Shown piece after piece: positions 21,936 to 35,030 of a stretch of DNA of 64,000 nucleotides. Location of the stretch: NCBI GenBank assembly GCA_920105625.2, contig OV050031.1, positions 77,881,995 through 77,945,994 of the forward strand, given 5' to 3'. Origin of the DNA: Clusia tigrina. Its lineage: Eukaryota > Arthropoda > Insecta > Diptera > Clusiidae. The notes beneath the pieces are model-generated. The model was not told the DNA's origin. It searched no databases and saw only the letters and a program-made list of their open reading frames with translations. Position 1 is the first letter of the stretch, and each line of letters begins with the position of its first letter. A program made the translations under genes and the position numbers.

Positions 21936-22589
21936 GTTGGCGCTTCAGTCGCTGCCGATGTCGATTTGGGGGTCTGCTGGCTTCTCTATTCCAATATCTA
22001 TCCCTACCTGCCTCAGATGGCATCGAAACCTCTTTCAGCGTCTTTGTAGGCGTATCTATAAGCGTCTCTGTAGGCGTCTCTGTCGGTGGCGTAGTCAATT
22101 GGGTGGTCTGCTGCCTTCTCTATGCCCATATCTACCCCTATCTGCCTCAGTCGGCGTCTCAGTAGACGTCGCAGCCTCTGTCAGCGTCTCTGTAGGCGTC
22201 TCAGTCGCTGCCGCTGTCGATTGGGGGTTTTTGCTGCCTTCTCTATGCCCATATCTGCCCCTATCTGCCTCAGTCGGCGCCTCAGTCGGCGTCGAAGCCT
22301 TTTTCAGTGTCTCTGTAAGCGTCTCTGTAGGCGTCTCAGTCGCTGCCGTTGTCGATTGGGGGTCTGCTGATTTCTCTATGCCTATATCTACCCCTATCTG
22401 CCTCAGTCGGCGTCACAGCCTCTGTCAGCGTCTCTGTAGTTGTCTCAGTCGTTGCCGATGTCGATTGTCGGGGTCTCCTGGCTTCTCTATGCCTATATCT
22501 ACCTCTATATGCCTCAGTCGGCGGTTCCGTCGGCGTCACAGCCTCCGTCAGCGTCTCTATAGGCATCTCAGTCGTTGCCGCTGTCGATT

Positions 22590-22602
22590 GGGGGGGGGGG
22601 GG
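22590..22602 (-). repeat. Homopolymer G13
   Basis: A run of 13 G on the top strand at the monomer boundary (normal length 5 to 7), where the left arm would show a C run. Confidence 0.93.
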
Positions 22603-25600
22603 TATGCTGCCTTCTCTATGCCTATATCTACCTCTATCTGCCTCAGTCGGCGTCACAGCCTCTGTCAGCGTCTCTGTAGGCCTCTTAGTTGCTGCCGCTG
22701 TCGATTGGGGGGGGGATCTGCTGCCTTCTCTATGCCTATATCTACCACTATCTGCCTCAGTTGGCGTCTCAGTCGGCGTCCCAGCCTCTGTCAGCATCTC
22801 TGTAGGCGTCTCAGTCGCTTCCGCTGTCGATTTGGGGTTCTGATGCCGTCTCTATGCCTATATTACCCCTATCTGCCTCAGTCGACTTCTCAGTCGGCGT
22901 CGCAGCCTCTGTCAGCTTCTCTGTAGTCATCTCAGTCGCTGCCGCTGTCGATTGTGTGGTCTGCTGCCTTCTCTATGCCTATATCTACCAATAGCTGCCT
23001 CAGTCGGCGTCTCACACGGCGTCTCACACGGCGTCGCAGCCTCTGCCAGTGTCTCTGTAGGCGTCTCAGTCGCTGCCGCTGTCGATTGGGGCAGTCTGCT
23101 GCCTTCTCTATACCTATATCTACCCCTATCTGCCTCAGTTGGCGTCTCAGGCAGCGTCCCACTCTCTGTCAGCATCTCTGTAGGCGTCTCAGTCGCTTCC
23201 GCTGTCGATTGGTGGGTCTGCTGCCTTCTCTATACCTATATCTAAGCCTATCTGCCTCAGCGGCGTCGCAGCCTCTGTCAGCGTCTCTGTAGGCCTCTCA
23301 GTTGCTGCCGCTGTCGATTGGGGGGGGATCTGCTGCCTTCTCTATGCCTATATCTACCACTATCTGCCTCAGTTGGCGTCTCAGTCGGTGTCCCAGCCTC
23401 TGTCAGCATCTCTGTAGGCGTCTCAGTCCCTTCCGCTGTCGATTTGGGGTTCTGATGCCGTCTCTATGCCTATATTACCCCTATCTGCCTCAGTCGACTT
23501 CTCAGTCGGCGTCGCAGCCTCTGTCAGCTTCTCTGTAGTCATCTCAGTCGCTGCCGCTGTCGATTGTGTGGTCTGCTGCCTTCTCTATGCCTATATCTAC
23601 CCCTATCTGCCTCAGTCGGCGTCTCAGGCAGCGTCCCACTCTCTGTCAGCATCTCTGTAGGCGTCTCAGTCGCTTCCGCTGTCGATTTGGGGTTCTGATG
23701 CCGTCTCTATGCCTATATTACCAATATCTGCCTCAGTCGACTTCTCAGTCGGCGTCGCAGCCTCTGTCAGCGTGTCTGTAGTCGTCTCAGTCTCAGTCGC
23801 TGCCGCTGTCGATTGGGTAGTCTGCTGACTTCTCTATGCCTATATCTACCAATGGTACTTCAGTCGGCGTCTCACACGGCGTCGCAGCCTCTGTCAGCGT
23901 CTCTGTAGGCGTCTCAGTCGCTGCCGCTGTCGATTGGGGGGTCTGCTGCCTTCTCTATGCCTATATCTAAGCCTATCTGCCTCAGCGGCGTCGCAGCCTC
24001 AGTCAGTGTATCTATAGGCGTCTCAGTCGCTGCCGCTGTTGATTGGCGGGGATCTGCTGCCTTCTCAATGCCTATATCTATCCCTATCTGCATCAGACGG
24101 CATCGAAGCCTCTTTCAACGTCTCTGTAGGCGTCTCTGTCGCTGCCGCAGTCGATTGGGGGGTCTGCTGCCTTCTCTACGCCTATATTTACCCCTATCTG
24201 TCTCAGTCGGCATCTCAGTCGACGTCGCAGCCTCTGTCAGCATCTCTGTAGGCGTCACTGTCGCTGCCGCAGTCGATTGGGATGTCTGCTGCCTTCTCTA
24301 TACCTATATCTACACCTATCTGCCTCAGTCGGCGTCAAATTCGGCGTCTCACCATCTGTCAGCGTCTCTGTAGGCGTCTCAGTCGCTGCCGCTGTCGATT
24401 GGGAGGGTCTGCTGCCTTCTCTATGCCTATATCTACCTCTATCTGCCTCAGTCGGCGTCGCAGCCACTGTCAGCGTCTCTTTAGGCGTCTCAGTCGCTGC
24501 CGCTGTAGATTGGGGGGCGTGTGATGCCATCTCTATGCCTATATCTACCCCTATCTGCCTCAGTCGGCGTCTCAGTCGGCGTCCCAGCCTCTGTCAGCCT
24601 CTCTGTAGGCATCTCAGTCGCTTCCGCTGTCGATTGGGGGGTCTGCTGCCTTCTCTATGCCTATATTACCCCTATCTGCCTCAGTGGACTTCTCAGTCGG
24701 TGTCGCAGCCTCTGTCAGCGTCTCTGTAGTCGTCTCAGTCGCTGCCGCTGTCGATTGTGTGGTCTGCTGCCTTCTCTATGCCTATATCTACCAATAGCTG
24801 CGTCAGTCGGCGTCTCACACGGCGTCGCAGCCTCTGCCAGTGTCTCTGTAGGCGTCTCAGTCGCTGCCGCTGTCGATTGGGGGGTCTGCTGCCTTCTCTA
24901 TGCCTATATCTACCCCTATCTGCCTCAGTTGGAGTCTCAGTTGGTGTCGAAGCCTCTTTCAGCGTCTCTGTAGGCGTCTCAGACATTTGCCGCTGCGGAT
25001 TGGGGGGGTCTGCTGCCTTCTCTATGCCTGTATCTACACCTATCTGCCTCAGTCGGCGTCTCAGTCGGCGTAACACCCTCTGTCAGCGTCTCTGTAGGCG
25101 TCTCAGTCGCTGCCGCTGTCGATTGGGGGGTGTGCTGCCTTCTCTATGCCTATATGTACCCCTAACTGCCTCAGTTGGCATAGCACCCTCTGTCAGCGTC
25201 TCTGTAGTCATCTCAGTCGCTGCCACTGTCGATTGGGTGGTCTGCTGCTTTCTCTATGCCTATATCTACCAATAGCTGCCTCAGTCGCCTTCTCACACGG
25301 CGTCACAGCCTCTGCCAGTGTCTCTGTAGGCGTCTCAGTCGCTGCCGCTGTCGATTGGGGGGATTTGCTGCCTTCTCTATGCCCATATCTACCCCTATCT
25401 GCCTCAGTCGGCGTCTCAGTCGGCGTCGAAGCCTTTTTCAGTGTCTCTGTAAGCGTCTCTGTAGGCGTCTCAGTCGCTGCCGCTGTCGATTGGGGGTCTG
25501 CTGATTTCTCTATACCTATATCTACCCCTATCTGACTCAATCAGCGTCTCCGTCGGCGTCACAGCCTCTGTCAGCGTCTCTGTAGTCGTCTCAGTCGTTG

Positions 25601-27521
25601 CCGATGTCGACTGTCGGGTCTCCTGCCTTCTCTATGCCTATATCTACCTCTATCTGCCTCAGTCGGCGGTACCGTCGGCGTCACAGCCTCCGTCAGCGTC
25701 TCTGTAGGTGTCTCAGTCGTGGCCGCTATCGATTGGGGGGGGTCTGCTGCCTTCTCTATGCCTATATCAACCTCTATCTGCCTCAGTTGGCGTCACAGCC
25801 TCTGTCAGCGTCTCTGTAGGCGTCTCAGTTGCTGCCGCTGTCGATTGGGGGGATCTGCTGCCTTCTCTATACCTATATCTACCCCTATCTGCCTCAGTCG
25901 GCGTCTCAGTCGGCGTCCCAGCATCTGTCAGCATCTCTGTAGGCGTCTCAGTCGCTTCCGCTGTCGATTGGGGTTCTGCTGCCGTCTCTATGCCTATATT
26001 ACCCCTATCTGCCTCAGTCGACTTCTCAGTCGGCGTCGCAGCCTCTGTCAGCTTCTCTGTAGTCGTCTCAGCGCTTCCGCTGTCGATTGGGGGATTGCTG
26101 CCTTCTCTATGCCTATATCTACCCCTATCTACCTCAGTCGGCGTCTCAGCCGGCGTCCCAGCCTCTGTCAGCCTCTCTGTAGGTGTCTCAGTCGCTTCCG
26201 CTGTCGACTGGGGGGTCTGCTGCCTTCTCTATGCCTATATTACCCCTATCTGCCTCAGTGGACTTCTCAGTCGGCGTCGCAGCCTCTGTCAGCGTCTCTG
26301 TAGTCGTCTCAGTCTCTGCCGCTGTCGATTGGGGGGTCTGCTGCCTTCTCTATGCCTATATCTACCCCTATCTGCGTCAGTCGGCGTCTCAGTCGGTGTC
26401 GAAGCCTCTTTTAGCGTCTCTGTAGGCGTCTCAGACATTTGCCGCTGTGGATTGTGGGGGTCTGCTGCCTTCTCAATGCCTATATCTATCCCTATCTGCC
26501 TCAGTTGGCATCGAAGCCTCGTTCAGCGTCTCTGTAGGCGTATCTCTAAGCGTCTCTGTAGGCATCCCTGTCGGTGGCGCAGTCGATTCGGGGGGTCTGC
26601 TGCCTTCTCTATGCCTATATCTTCCCCTATCTGCCTCAGTCGGCGTCTCAGTCGCTGCCGCAGTCGATTGGGGGGTCTGCTGCCTTTTCTATGCCCATAT
26701 ATACCCCTATCTGCCGCAGTCGGCGTCTCAGCCACTGTCAGCGTCTCTGTAGGCGTCTCAGCGCTGCCGCTCTCGATTGGGGGGCTTCTGATGCCATCTC
26801 TATGCCTATATCTACCCCTATTTGCCTCAGTCGACGTCTCAGTCGGCGTCCCAGCCTCTGTCAGCCCCTCTGTAGGCATCTCAGTCTCTTCCGCTGTCGA
26901 TTGGGGGGTCTGCTGCCTTCTCTATGCCTATATTACCCCTATCTGCCTCAGTGGACTTCTCAGTCGGCGTCGCAGCCTCTGTCAGCGTCTCTGTAGTCGT
27001 CTCAGTCGCTCCCGCTGTCGATTGGGTGGTCTGCTGCCTTCTCTATGCCTATATCTACCAATAGCTGCGTCAGTCGGCGTCTCACACGGCGTCGCAGCCT
27101 CTGCCAGTGTCTCTGTAGGCGTCTCAGTCGCTGCCGCTGTCGATTGGGGGGTCTGCTGCCTTCTCTATGCCTATATCTACCCCTATCTGCCTCAGTCGGC
27201 GTCTCAGTCGGTGTCGAAGCCTCTTTCAGCGTCTCTGTAGGCGTCTTAGACATTTGCCACTGCGGATTGGGGGGGTCTGCTGCCTTCTCTATGCCTGTAT
27301 CTACACCTATCTGCCTCAGTCGGCGTCTCAGTCGGCGTAGCACCCTCTGTCAGCGTATCTGTTGGCGTTTCAGTCGCTGCCGATGTCGATTGGGGGGTCT
27401 GGTGGCTTCTCTATGCCAATATCTATCCCTATCTGCCTCAGATGACATCGAAACCTCTTTCAGCGTCTCTGTAGGCGTATCTGTAAGCGTCTCTGTAGGC
27501 GTCTCTGTCGGTTGCGCAGTC

Positions 27522-27551
27522 GATTGGGGGGTCTCAGTCGCTGCCGCTGTT
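27522..27551 (-). other. 30-bp truncated monomer
   Basis: Two gattgggggg boundary motifs lie only 30 bp apart, with tctcagtcgctgccgctgtt between them. About 80 to 90 bp of a monomer is missing. The same truncated unit appears at 29,499-29,528 and 39,627-39,656, so it has been copied with its surroundings. Confidence 0.87.
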
Positions 27552-29535
27552 GATTGGGGGGATTTGCTGCCTTCTCTATGCCCATATCTACCCCTATCTG
27601 CCTCAGTCGGCGTAACAGTAGACGTCGCAGCCTCTGTCAGCGTCTCTGTAGGCGTCTCAGTCGCTGCCGCTGTCGATTGGCGGTCTGCTGATTTCTCTAT
27701 GCCTATATCTACCCCTATCTGACTCAGTCGGCGTCTCCGTCGGCGTCACAGCCTCTGTCAGCGTCTCTGTAGTCGTCTCAGTCGTTGCCGATGTCGATTG
27801 TCGGGTCTCCTGCCTTCTCTATGCCTATATCTACCTCTATCTGCCTCAGTCGGCGGTACCGTCGGCATCACAGCCTCCGTCAGCGTCTCTGTAGGTGTCT
27901 CAGTCGTGGCCGCTATCGATTGGGGGGGTCTGCTGCCTTCTCTATGCCTATATCAACCTCTATCTGCCTCAGTTGGCGTCACAGCCTCTGTCAGCGTCTC
28001 TGTAGGCGTCTCAGTTGCTGCCGCTGTCGATTGGGGGGATCTGCTGCCTTCTCTATACCTATATCTACCCCTATCTGCCTCAGTCGGTGTCTCAATCGGC
28101 GTCCCAGCATCTGTCAGCATCTCTGTAGGCGTCTCAGTCGCTTCCGCTGTCGATTGGGGTTCTGCTGCCGTCTCTATGCCTATATTACCCCTATCTGCCT
28201 CAGTCGACTTCTCAGTCGGCGTCGCAGCCTCTGTCAGCGTCTCTGTAGGTGTCTCAGTCGTGGCCGCTGTTGATTGGGGGGATTTGCTGCCTTCTCTATG
28301 CCCTTATCTACCCCTATCTGCCTCAGTCGGCGTCTCAGTCGGCGTCGAAGCCTTTTTCAGTGTCTCTGTAAGCGTCTCTGTAGGCGTCTCAGTCGCTGCC
28401 GCTGTCGATTGGGGGTCTGCTGATTTCTATATGCCTATATCTACCCCTATCTGACTCAGTCGGCGTCTCCGTCGGCGTCACAGCCTCTCACAGCGTCTCT
28501 GTAGTCGTCTCAGTCGTTGCCGATGTCGATTGTCGGGTCCCCTGCCTTCTCTATGCCTATATCTACCTCTATCTGCCTCAGTCGGCGGTTCCGTCGGCGT
28601 CACAGCCTCCGTCAGCGTCTCTGTAGGTGTCTCAGTCGTGGCCGCTATCGATTGGGGGCTGGTCTGCTGCCTTCTCTATGCCTATATCAACCTCTATCTG
28701 CCTCAGTTGGCGTCACAGCCTCTGTCAGCGTCTCTGTAGGCGTCGCAGTTGCTGCCGCTGTCGATTGGGGGGATCTGCTGCCTTCTCTATACCTATATCT
28801 ACCCCTATCTGCCTCAGTCGACTTCTCTGTCGGCGTCGCAGCCTCTGTCAGCTTCTCTGTAGTCGTCTCAGTCGCTGCCGCTATCGATTGGGGGGGTCTG
28901 CTGCCTTCTCTATGCCTATATCAACCTCTATCTGCCTCAGTTGGCGTCACAGCCTCTGTCAGCGTCTCTGTAGGCGTCTCAGTTGCTGCCGCTGTCGATT
29001 GGGGGGATATGCTGCCTTCTCTATACCTATATCTACCCCTATCTGCCTCAGTCGGTGTCTCAATCGGCGTCCCAGCATCTGTCAGCTTCTCTGTAGTCGT
29101 CTCAGTCGCTGCCGCTGTCGATTGGGGGATCTGCTGCCTTCTCAATGCCTATATCTACCCCTATCTGCCTCAGTCGGCGTCTCAGTCGGTGTCGAAGCCT
29201 CTTTCAGCGTCTCTGTAGGCGTCTTAGACATTTGCCGCTGCGGATTGGGGGGTCTGCTGCCTTCTCTATGCCTGTATCTACACCTATCTGCCTCAGTCGG
29301 CGTCTCAGTCGTCGTAGCACCCTCTGTCAGCATGTCTGTTGGCGTTTCAGTCGCTGCCGATGTCGATTGGGGGGTCTGGTGGCTTCTCTATGCCAGTATC
29401 TATCCCTATCTGCCTCAGATGGCATCGAAACCTCTTTCAGCGTCTCTGTAGGCGTATCTGTAAGCGTCTCTGTAGGCGTCTCTTTCGGTTGCGCAGTCGA
29501 TTGGGGGGTCTCAGTCGCTGCCGCTGTTGATTGGG

Positions 29536-31708
29536 GGGATTTGCTGCCTTCTCTATGCCCTTATCTACCCCTATCTGCCTCAGTCGGCGTCTCAGTCGGC
29601 GTCGAAGCCTTTTTCAGTGTCTCTGTAAGCGTCTCTGTAGGCGTCTCAGTCGCTGCCGCTGTCGATTGGGGGTCTGCTGATTTCTCTATGCCTATATCTA
29701 CCCCTATCTGACTCAGTCGGCGTCTCCGTCGGCGTCACAGCCTCTCACAGCGTCTCTGTAGTCGTCTCAGTCGTTGCCGATGTCGATTGTCGGGTCTCCT
29801 GCCTTCTCTATGCCTATATCTACCTCTATCTGCCTCAGTCGGCGGTTCCGTCGGCGTCACAGCCTCCGTCAGCGTCTCTGTAGGTGTCTCAGTCGTGGCC
29901 GCTATCGATTGGGGGGGGTCTGCTGCCTTATCTATGCCTATATCAACCTCTATCTGCCTCAGTTGGCGTCACAGCCTCTGTCAGCGTCTCTGTAGGCGTC
30001 TCAGTTGCTGCCGCTGTCGATTGGGGGGATCTGCTGCCTTCTCTATACCTATATCTACCCCTATCTGCCTCAGTCGACTTCTCTGTCGGCGTCGCAGCCT
30101 CTGTCAGCTTCTCTGTAGTCGTCTCAGTCGCTGCCGCTGTCGATTGGGGGATCTGCTGCCTTCTCAATGCCTATATCTACCTCTATCTGCCTCAGTCGGC
30201 GTCGCAGCCACTGTCAGCGTCTCTGTAGGCGTCTCAGCGCTGCCGCTGTCGATTGGGGGATCTGCTGCCTTCTCTATGCCTATATCTACCCCTATCTACC
30301 TCAGTCGGCGTCTCAGTCGGCGTCACAGCCTCTGTCACCGTCTCTGTAGGCGTCTCAGTCGCTGCCGCTGTCGATTGGGGGGCATCTGATGCCATCTCTA
30401 TGTCTATATCTACCCCTATCTGCCTCAGTCGGCGTCTCAGTCGGCGTCCCAGCCTCTGTCCGCCTCTCTGTAGGTGTCTCAGTCGCTTCCGCTGTCGATT
30501 GGGGGGTCTGCTGCCTTCTCTATGCCTATATCTACCCCTATCTGCCTCAGTCGGCGTCTCAGTCGGCGTCGAAGCCTCTTTCAGCGTCTCTGTAGGCGTC
30601 TCAGTCGTTTGCCGCTGTGGATTGGGGGGGTCTGCTGCCTTCTCTATGCCTATATCTACACCTATCTGCCTCAGTCGGTGTCTCAGTCGGCGTCGCACCC
30701 TCTGTCAGCGTCTCTGTAGGAGTCTCAGTCGCTGCCGCTGTCGATTGGGAGGGTCTGCTGCCTTCTCTATGCCCATATTTACGCCTATCTGCTTAGTCGG
30801 CGTCGCAGCCTCTGTCTGCGTCTCTGTAGGCGTGATCTGCTACCTTCTCAATGCCTATATCTACACCTATCTGCCTCAGACTACGTCGAAGCCTTTTTCA
30901 GCGTGTCTGTAGCCGTCTCTGTAAGCGTCTCTGTAGGCGTATCTATCGCTGCCGCAGTCGATTGGGGGGTCTGCTGCCTTCTCTATACCTATATCTACCC
31001 CTATCTGCCTCAGTCGGCGTCGAAGCCTCTTTCAGCGTGTCTGTAGGCGTCTCTGTAGGCGTCTCAGTCGTTGCCCCTGTCGATTGGGGGTCTGCTGCCT
31101 TCTCAACGCCTATATCTACCCATAACTGCCTCAGACGGCGTCGAAGCCTCTTTCAGCGTCTCTGTAGGCGTCTCTTTCGCTGCCGCTGTCGATGGGGGGT
31201 CTGCTGCCTTCTCTATGCCTATATCTACCCCTATCTGCCTCAGTCGGCGTCGTAGTCTCCGTCAGTATCTCTGCAGACGTCTCAGTCGCTGCCGCTGTCG
31301 ATTGGGGGGTCTGCTGCCTTTTCTATGCCTATATTACCCCTATCTGCCTCAGTCGACTTCTCAGCCGGCATCGCAGCCTCTGTCAGCATCTCTGTAGACG
31401 TCTCAGTCGCTGCCGCTGTCGATTGGGGGGTCTGCTGCCTTCTCTATGCCTATATTACCCCTATCTGCCTCAGTCGGCGTCTCAGTCGCTGCCGCTGTCG
31501 ATTGGGGGGTCTGCTGCCTTCTCTATGTCTATATTACCCCTATCTGCCTCAGTCGGCGTCGCAGCCTCGGCCAGCGTCTCTGTAGGCGTCTCAGTCGCTG
31601 CCGCTGTCGAGTGGGAGGTCTGCTGCCTTCTCTATGCCTATATTTACCAATGGTACCTCAGTCGGCGTCTCAGACGGCGTAGAAGCCTCTTTCAGCGTCT
31701 CTGTAGTC
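29536..31708 (-). repeat. 2.17-kb nested unit a1 in R1
   Basis: A 2,173-bp unit of about 18 monomers repeated directly by a2. The junction at about 31,700-31,712 joins tctctgtagtc to gggatttgctgccttctc, which brings the unit end back to its own start. Confidence 0.9.
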
Positions 31709-33882
31709 GGGATTTGCTGCCTTCTCTATGCCCTTATCTACCCCTATCTGCCTCAGTCGGCGTCTCAGTCGGCGTCGAAGCCTTTTTCAGTGTCTCTGTA
31801 AGCGTCTCTGTAGGCGTCTCAGTCGCTGCCGCTGTCGATTGGGGGTCTGCTGATTTCTCTATGCCTATATCTACCCCTATCTGACTCAGTCGGCGTCTCC
31901 GTCGGCGTCACAGCCTCTCACAGCGTCTCTGTAGTCGTCTCAGTCGTTGCCGATGTCGATTGTCGGGTCTCCTGCCTTCTCTATGCCTATATCTACCTCT
32001 ATCTGCCTCAGTCGGCGGTTCCGTCGGCGTCACAGCCTCCGTCAGCGTCTCTGTAGGTGTCTCAGTCGTGGCCGCTATCGATTGGGGGGGGTCTGCTGCC
32101 TTCTCTATGCCTATATCAACCTCTATCTGCCTCAGTTGGCGTCACAGCCTCTGTCAGCGTCTCTGTAGGCGTCTCAGTTGCTGCCGCTGTCGATTGGGGG
32201 GATCTGCTGCCTTCTCTATACCTATATCTACCCCTATCTGCCTCAGTCGACTTCTCTGTCGGCGTCGCAGCCTCTGTCAGCTTCTCTGTAGTCGTCTCAG
32301 TCGCTGCCGCTGTCGATTGGGGGATCTGCTGCCTTCTCAATGCCTATATCTACCTCTATCTGCCTCAGTCGGCGTCGCAGCCACTGTCAGCGTCTCTGTA
32401 GGCGTCTCAGCGCTGCCGCCGTCGATTGGGGGATCTGCTGCCTTCTCTATGCCTATATCTACCCCTATCTACCTCAGTCGGCGTCTCAGTCGGCGTCACA
32501 GCCTCTGTCACCGTCTCTGTAGGCGTCTCAGTCGCTGCCGCTGTCGATTGGGGGGCATCTGATGCCATCTCTATGTCTATATCTACCCCTATCTGCCTCA
32601 GTCGGCGTCTCAGTCGGCGTCCCAGCCTCTGTCCGCCTCTCTGTAGGTGTCTCAGTCGCTTCCGCTGTCGATTGGGGGGGTCTGCTGCCTTCTCTATGCC
32701 TTTATCTACCCCTATCTGCCTCAGTCGGCGTCTCAGTCGGCGTCGAAGCCTCTTTCAGCGTCTCTGTAGGCGTCTCAGTCGTTTGCCGCTGTGGATTGGG
32801 GAGGTCTGCTGCCTTCTCTACGCCTATATCTACACCTATCTGCCTCAGTCGGTGTCTCAGTCGGCGTCGCACCCTCTGTCAGCGTCTCTGTAGGAGTCTC
32901 AGTCGCTGCCGCTGTCGATTGGGAGGGTCTGCTGCCTTCTCTATGCCCATATTTACGCCTATCTGCTTAGTCGGCGTCGCAGCCTCTGTCTGCGTCTCTG
33001 TAGGCGTGATCTGCTACCTTCTCAATGCCTATATCTACACCTATCTGCCTCAGACTACGTCGAAGCCTTTTTCAGCGTGTCTGTAGCCGTCTCTGTAAGC
33101 GTCTCTGTAGGCGTATCTATCGCTGCCGCAGTCGATTGGAGGGTCTGCTGCCTTCTCTATACCTATATCTACCCCTATCTGCCTCAGTCGGCGTCGAAGC
33201 CTCTTTCAGCGTGTCTGTAGGCGTCTCTGTAGGCGTCTCAGTCGTTGCCCCTGTCGATTGGGGGTCTGCTGCCTTCTCAACGCCTATATCTACCCATAAC
33301 TGCCTCAGACGGCGTCGAAGCCTCTTTCAGCGTCTCTGTAGGCGTCTCTGTCGCTGCCGCTGTCGATGGGGGGTCTGCTGCCTTCTCTATGCCTATATCT
33401 ACCCCTATCTGCCTCAGTCGGCGTCGTAGTCTCCGTCAGTATCTCTGCAGACGTCTCAGTCGCTGCCGCTGTCGATTGGGGGGTCTGCTGCCTTTTCTAT
33501 GCCTATATTACCCCTATCTGCCTCAGTCGACTTCTCAGCCGGCATCGCAGCCTCTGTCAGCATCTCTGTAGACGTCTCAGTCGCTGCCGCTGTCGATTGG
33601 GGGGTCTGCTGCCTTCTCTATGCCTATATTACCCCTATCTGCCTCAGTCGGCGTCTCAGTCGCTGCCGCTGTCGATTGGGGGGTCTGCTGCCTTCTCTAT
33701 GTCTATATTACCCCTATCTGCCTCAGTCGGCGTCGCAGCCTCGGCCAGCGTCTCTGTAGGCGTCTCAGTCGCTGCCGCTGTCGATTGGGAGGTCTGCTGC
33801 CTTCTCTATGCCTATATCTACCAATGGTACCTCAGTCGGCGTCTCAGACGGCGTAGAAGCCTCTTTCAGCGTCTCTGTAGTC
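31709..33882 (-). repeat. 2.17-kb nested unit a2 in R1
   Basis: Offset of 2,173-2,174 from a1 throughout. Distinguishing bases from a1 include gccttctctatgcc for gccttatctatgcc near 32,097, gcctttatctacc near 32,699, and tctctgtcgctgcc for tctctttcgctgcc near 33,346. Confidence 0.9.
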
Positions 33883-35013
33883 GTCTCAGTCTCAGTCGCT
33901 GCCGCAGTCGATTGGGGGGTCTGCTGCCTTCTCTATGCCTATATCTAGCAATGGTACCTCAGTCGGCGTCCCACACGGCGTCGCAGCCTCTGTCAACATC
34001 TCTGTAGGCGTCTCAGACGCTGCCGCTGTCGATTGGGTGGTCTGCTGCCTTCTCTATGCCTATAGCTACCTCTATCTGCCTCAGTCGGCGTCTCAGTCGG
34101 CGTCTCAGTCGGCGTCGAAGCCTCTTTCAGCGTCTCTGTAGGCGTCTCAGTCGTTTGCTGCTGTGGATTGGGGGGGTCTGCTGCAATCTCTATGCGTATA
34201 TCTACACCTATCTGCCTCAGTCGGTGTCTCAATCGGCGTCGCACCCTCTGTCAGCGTCTCTGTAGGCGTATCAGTCGCTGCCGCTGTCGATTGGGAGGGT
34301 CTGCTGGCTTCTCTATGCCTATATTTGCGCCTATCTGCCTTACTCGGCGTCGCAGCCTCTGTCTGCGTCTCTGTAGGCATCTCAGTCGCTGCCGCTGGCG
34401 ATTGGGGGTGATCTGCTACCTTCTCAATGCCTATATCTACCCCTATCTGCCTGACTGCGTCGAAGCCTCTTTCAGCGTCTCTGTAGGCGTCTCTGTAAGC
34501 GTCTCTGTAGGCGTCTCTATCGCTGCCGCAGTCGATTTGGGGGTCTGCTGCCTTCTCTATACCTATATCTACCTGTATTTGCCTCAGTCGGCGTCTCAGT
34601 CGGCGTCGAAGCCTCTGTCAGCGTCTCTGTAGACGTCTCAGTCGCTGCCGCTGTCGATTGGGTGGTCTCCTACCTTCTCTATGCTTATATCTACCCCTAT
34701 CTACCTCAGTCGGCGTCTCAGTCGGCGTTGCAGCCACTGTCAGCGTCTCTGTAGGCGTCTCAGCGCTGCCGCTGTCGATTGGGGGGATCTGCTGCCTTCT
34801 CTATGCCCATATCTACCCCTATGTGCCTCAGTCGGCGTCTCAGTCGGCGTCGAAGCCTTTTTCAGTGTCTCTGTAAGCGTCCCTGTAGGCGTCTCAGTCG
34901 CTGCCGCTGTCGATTGGGGGTCCGCTGATTTCTCTATGCCTATATCTACCCCTATCTGCCTCAGTCGGTGTCTCAGTCGGCGTCACAGCCTCTGTCAGCG
35001 TCTCTGTAGTCGT

Positions 35014-35030
35014 CATCTACCTCTATCTGC
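35014..35030 (-). other. Internal-deletion monomer (R1)
   Basis: The text runs ctgtagtcgtc then atctacctctatctgcc. Relative to 31,930-32,000 about 60 bp is missing, including the G-run boundary. An identical copy is at about 45,140 in R2. Confidence 0.82.

Larger units (their letters stand above)
21923..28751 (-). repeat. Proximal right arm, diverse monomers
   Basis: These are inverted-orientation monomers without one dominating long period. The first units (21,923-22,120), with ccaatatctatccctacctg and cctcagatggcatcgaaacc, resemble those at about 27,350-27,520 and 29,335-29,500. Blocks of about 0.5 kb recur: 25,590-26,053 matches 27,777-28,240 (offset 2,187), and the module marked by gattgtcgggtctcctgcc recurs near 25,611, 27,799 and 28,530. 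Confidence 0.85.

Noticed and set aside
21860..22000. Fold-back (hairpin) assembly artefact or perfect palindrome at the strand switch
   Set aside because: The sequences on the two sides enter the monomer at different phases and differ at many bases, whereas a fold-back artefact would give a near-perfect inverted repeat. A different kind of misjoin cannot be excluded without reads.
22336..22797. Thr-Glu-Pro repeat peptide (PTETPTEADRGRYRHREG type) as a mucin-like or surface repeat protein
   Set aside because: The 12-bp unit keeps this frame for a few monomers, but G/C-run and TA-tract length changes shift it repeatedly. No signal peptide, anchor or continuous long frame exists.
25708..27240. 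510-codon open reading frame on the plus strand as a real gene
   Set aside because: It consists only of satellite monomers. Neighbouring copies of the same monomers are read in other frames, the start codon is just a repeated tatgcc or similar site, and there is no flanking gene structure. Openness reflects few stops in the repeat, not selection.
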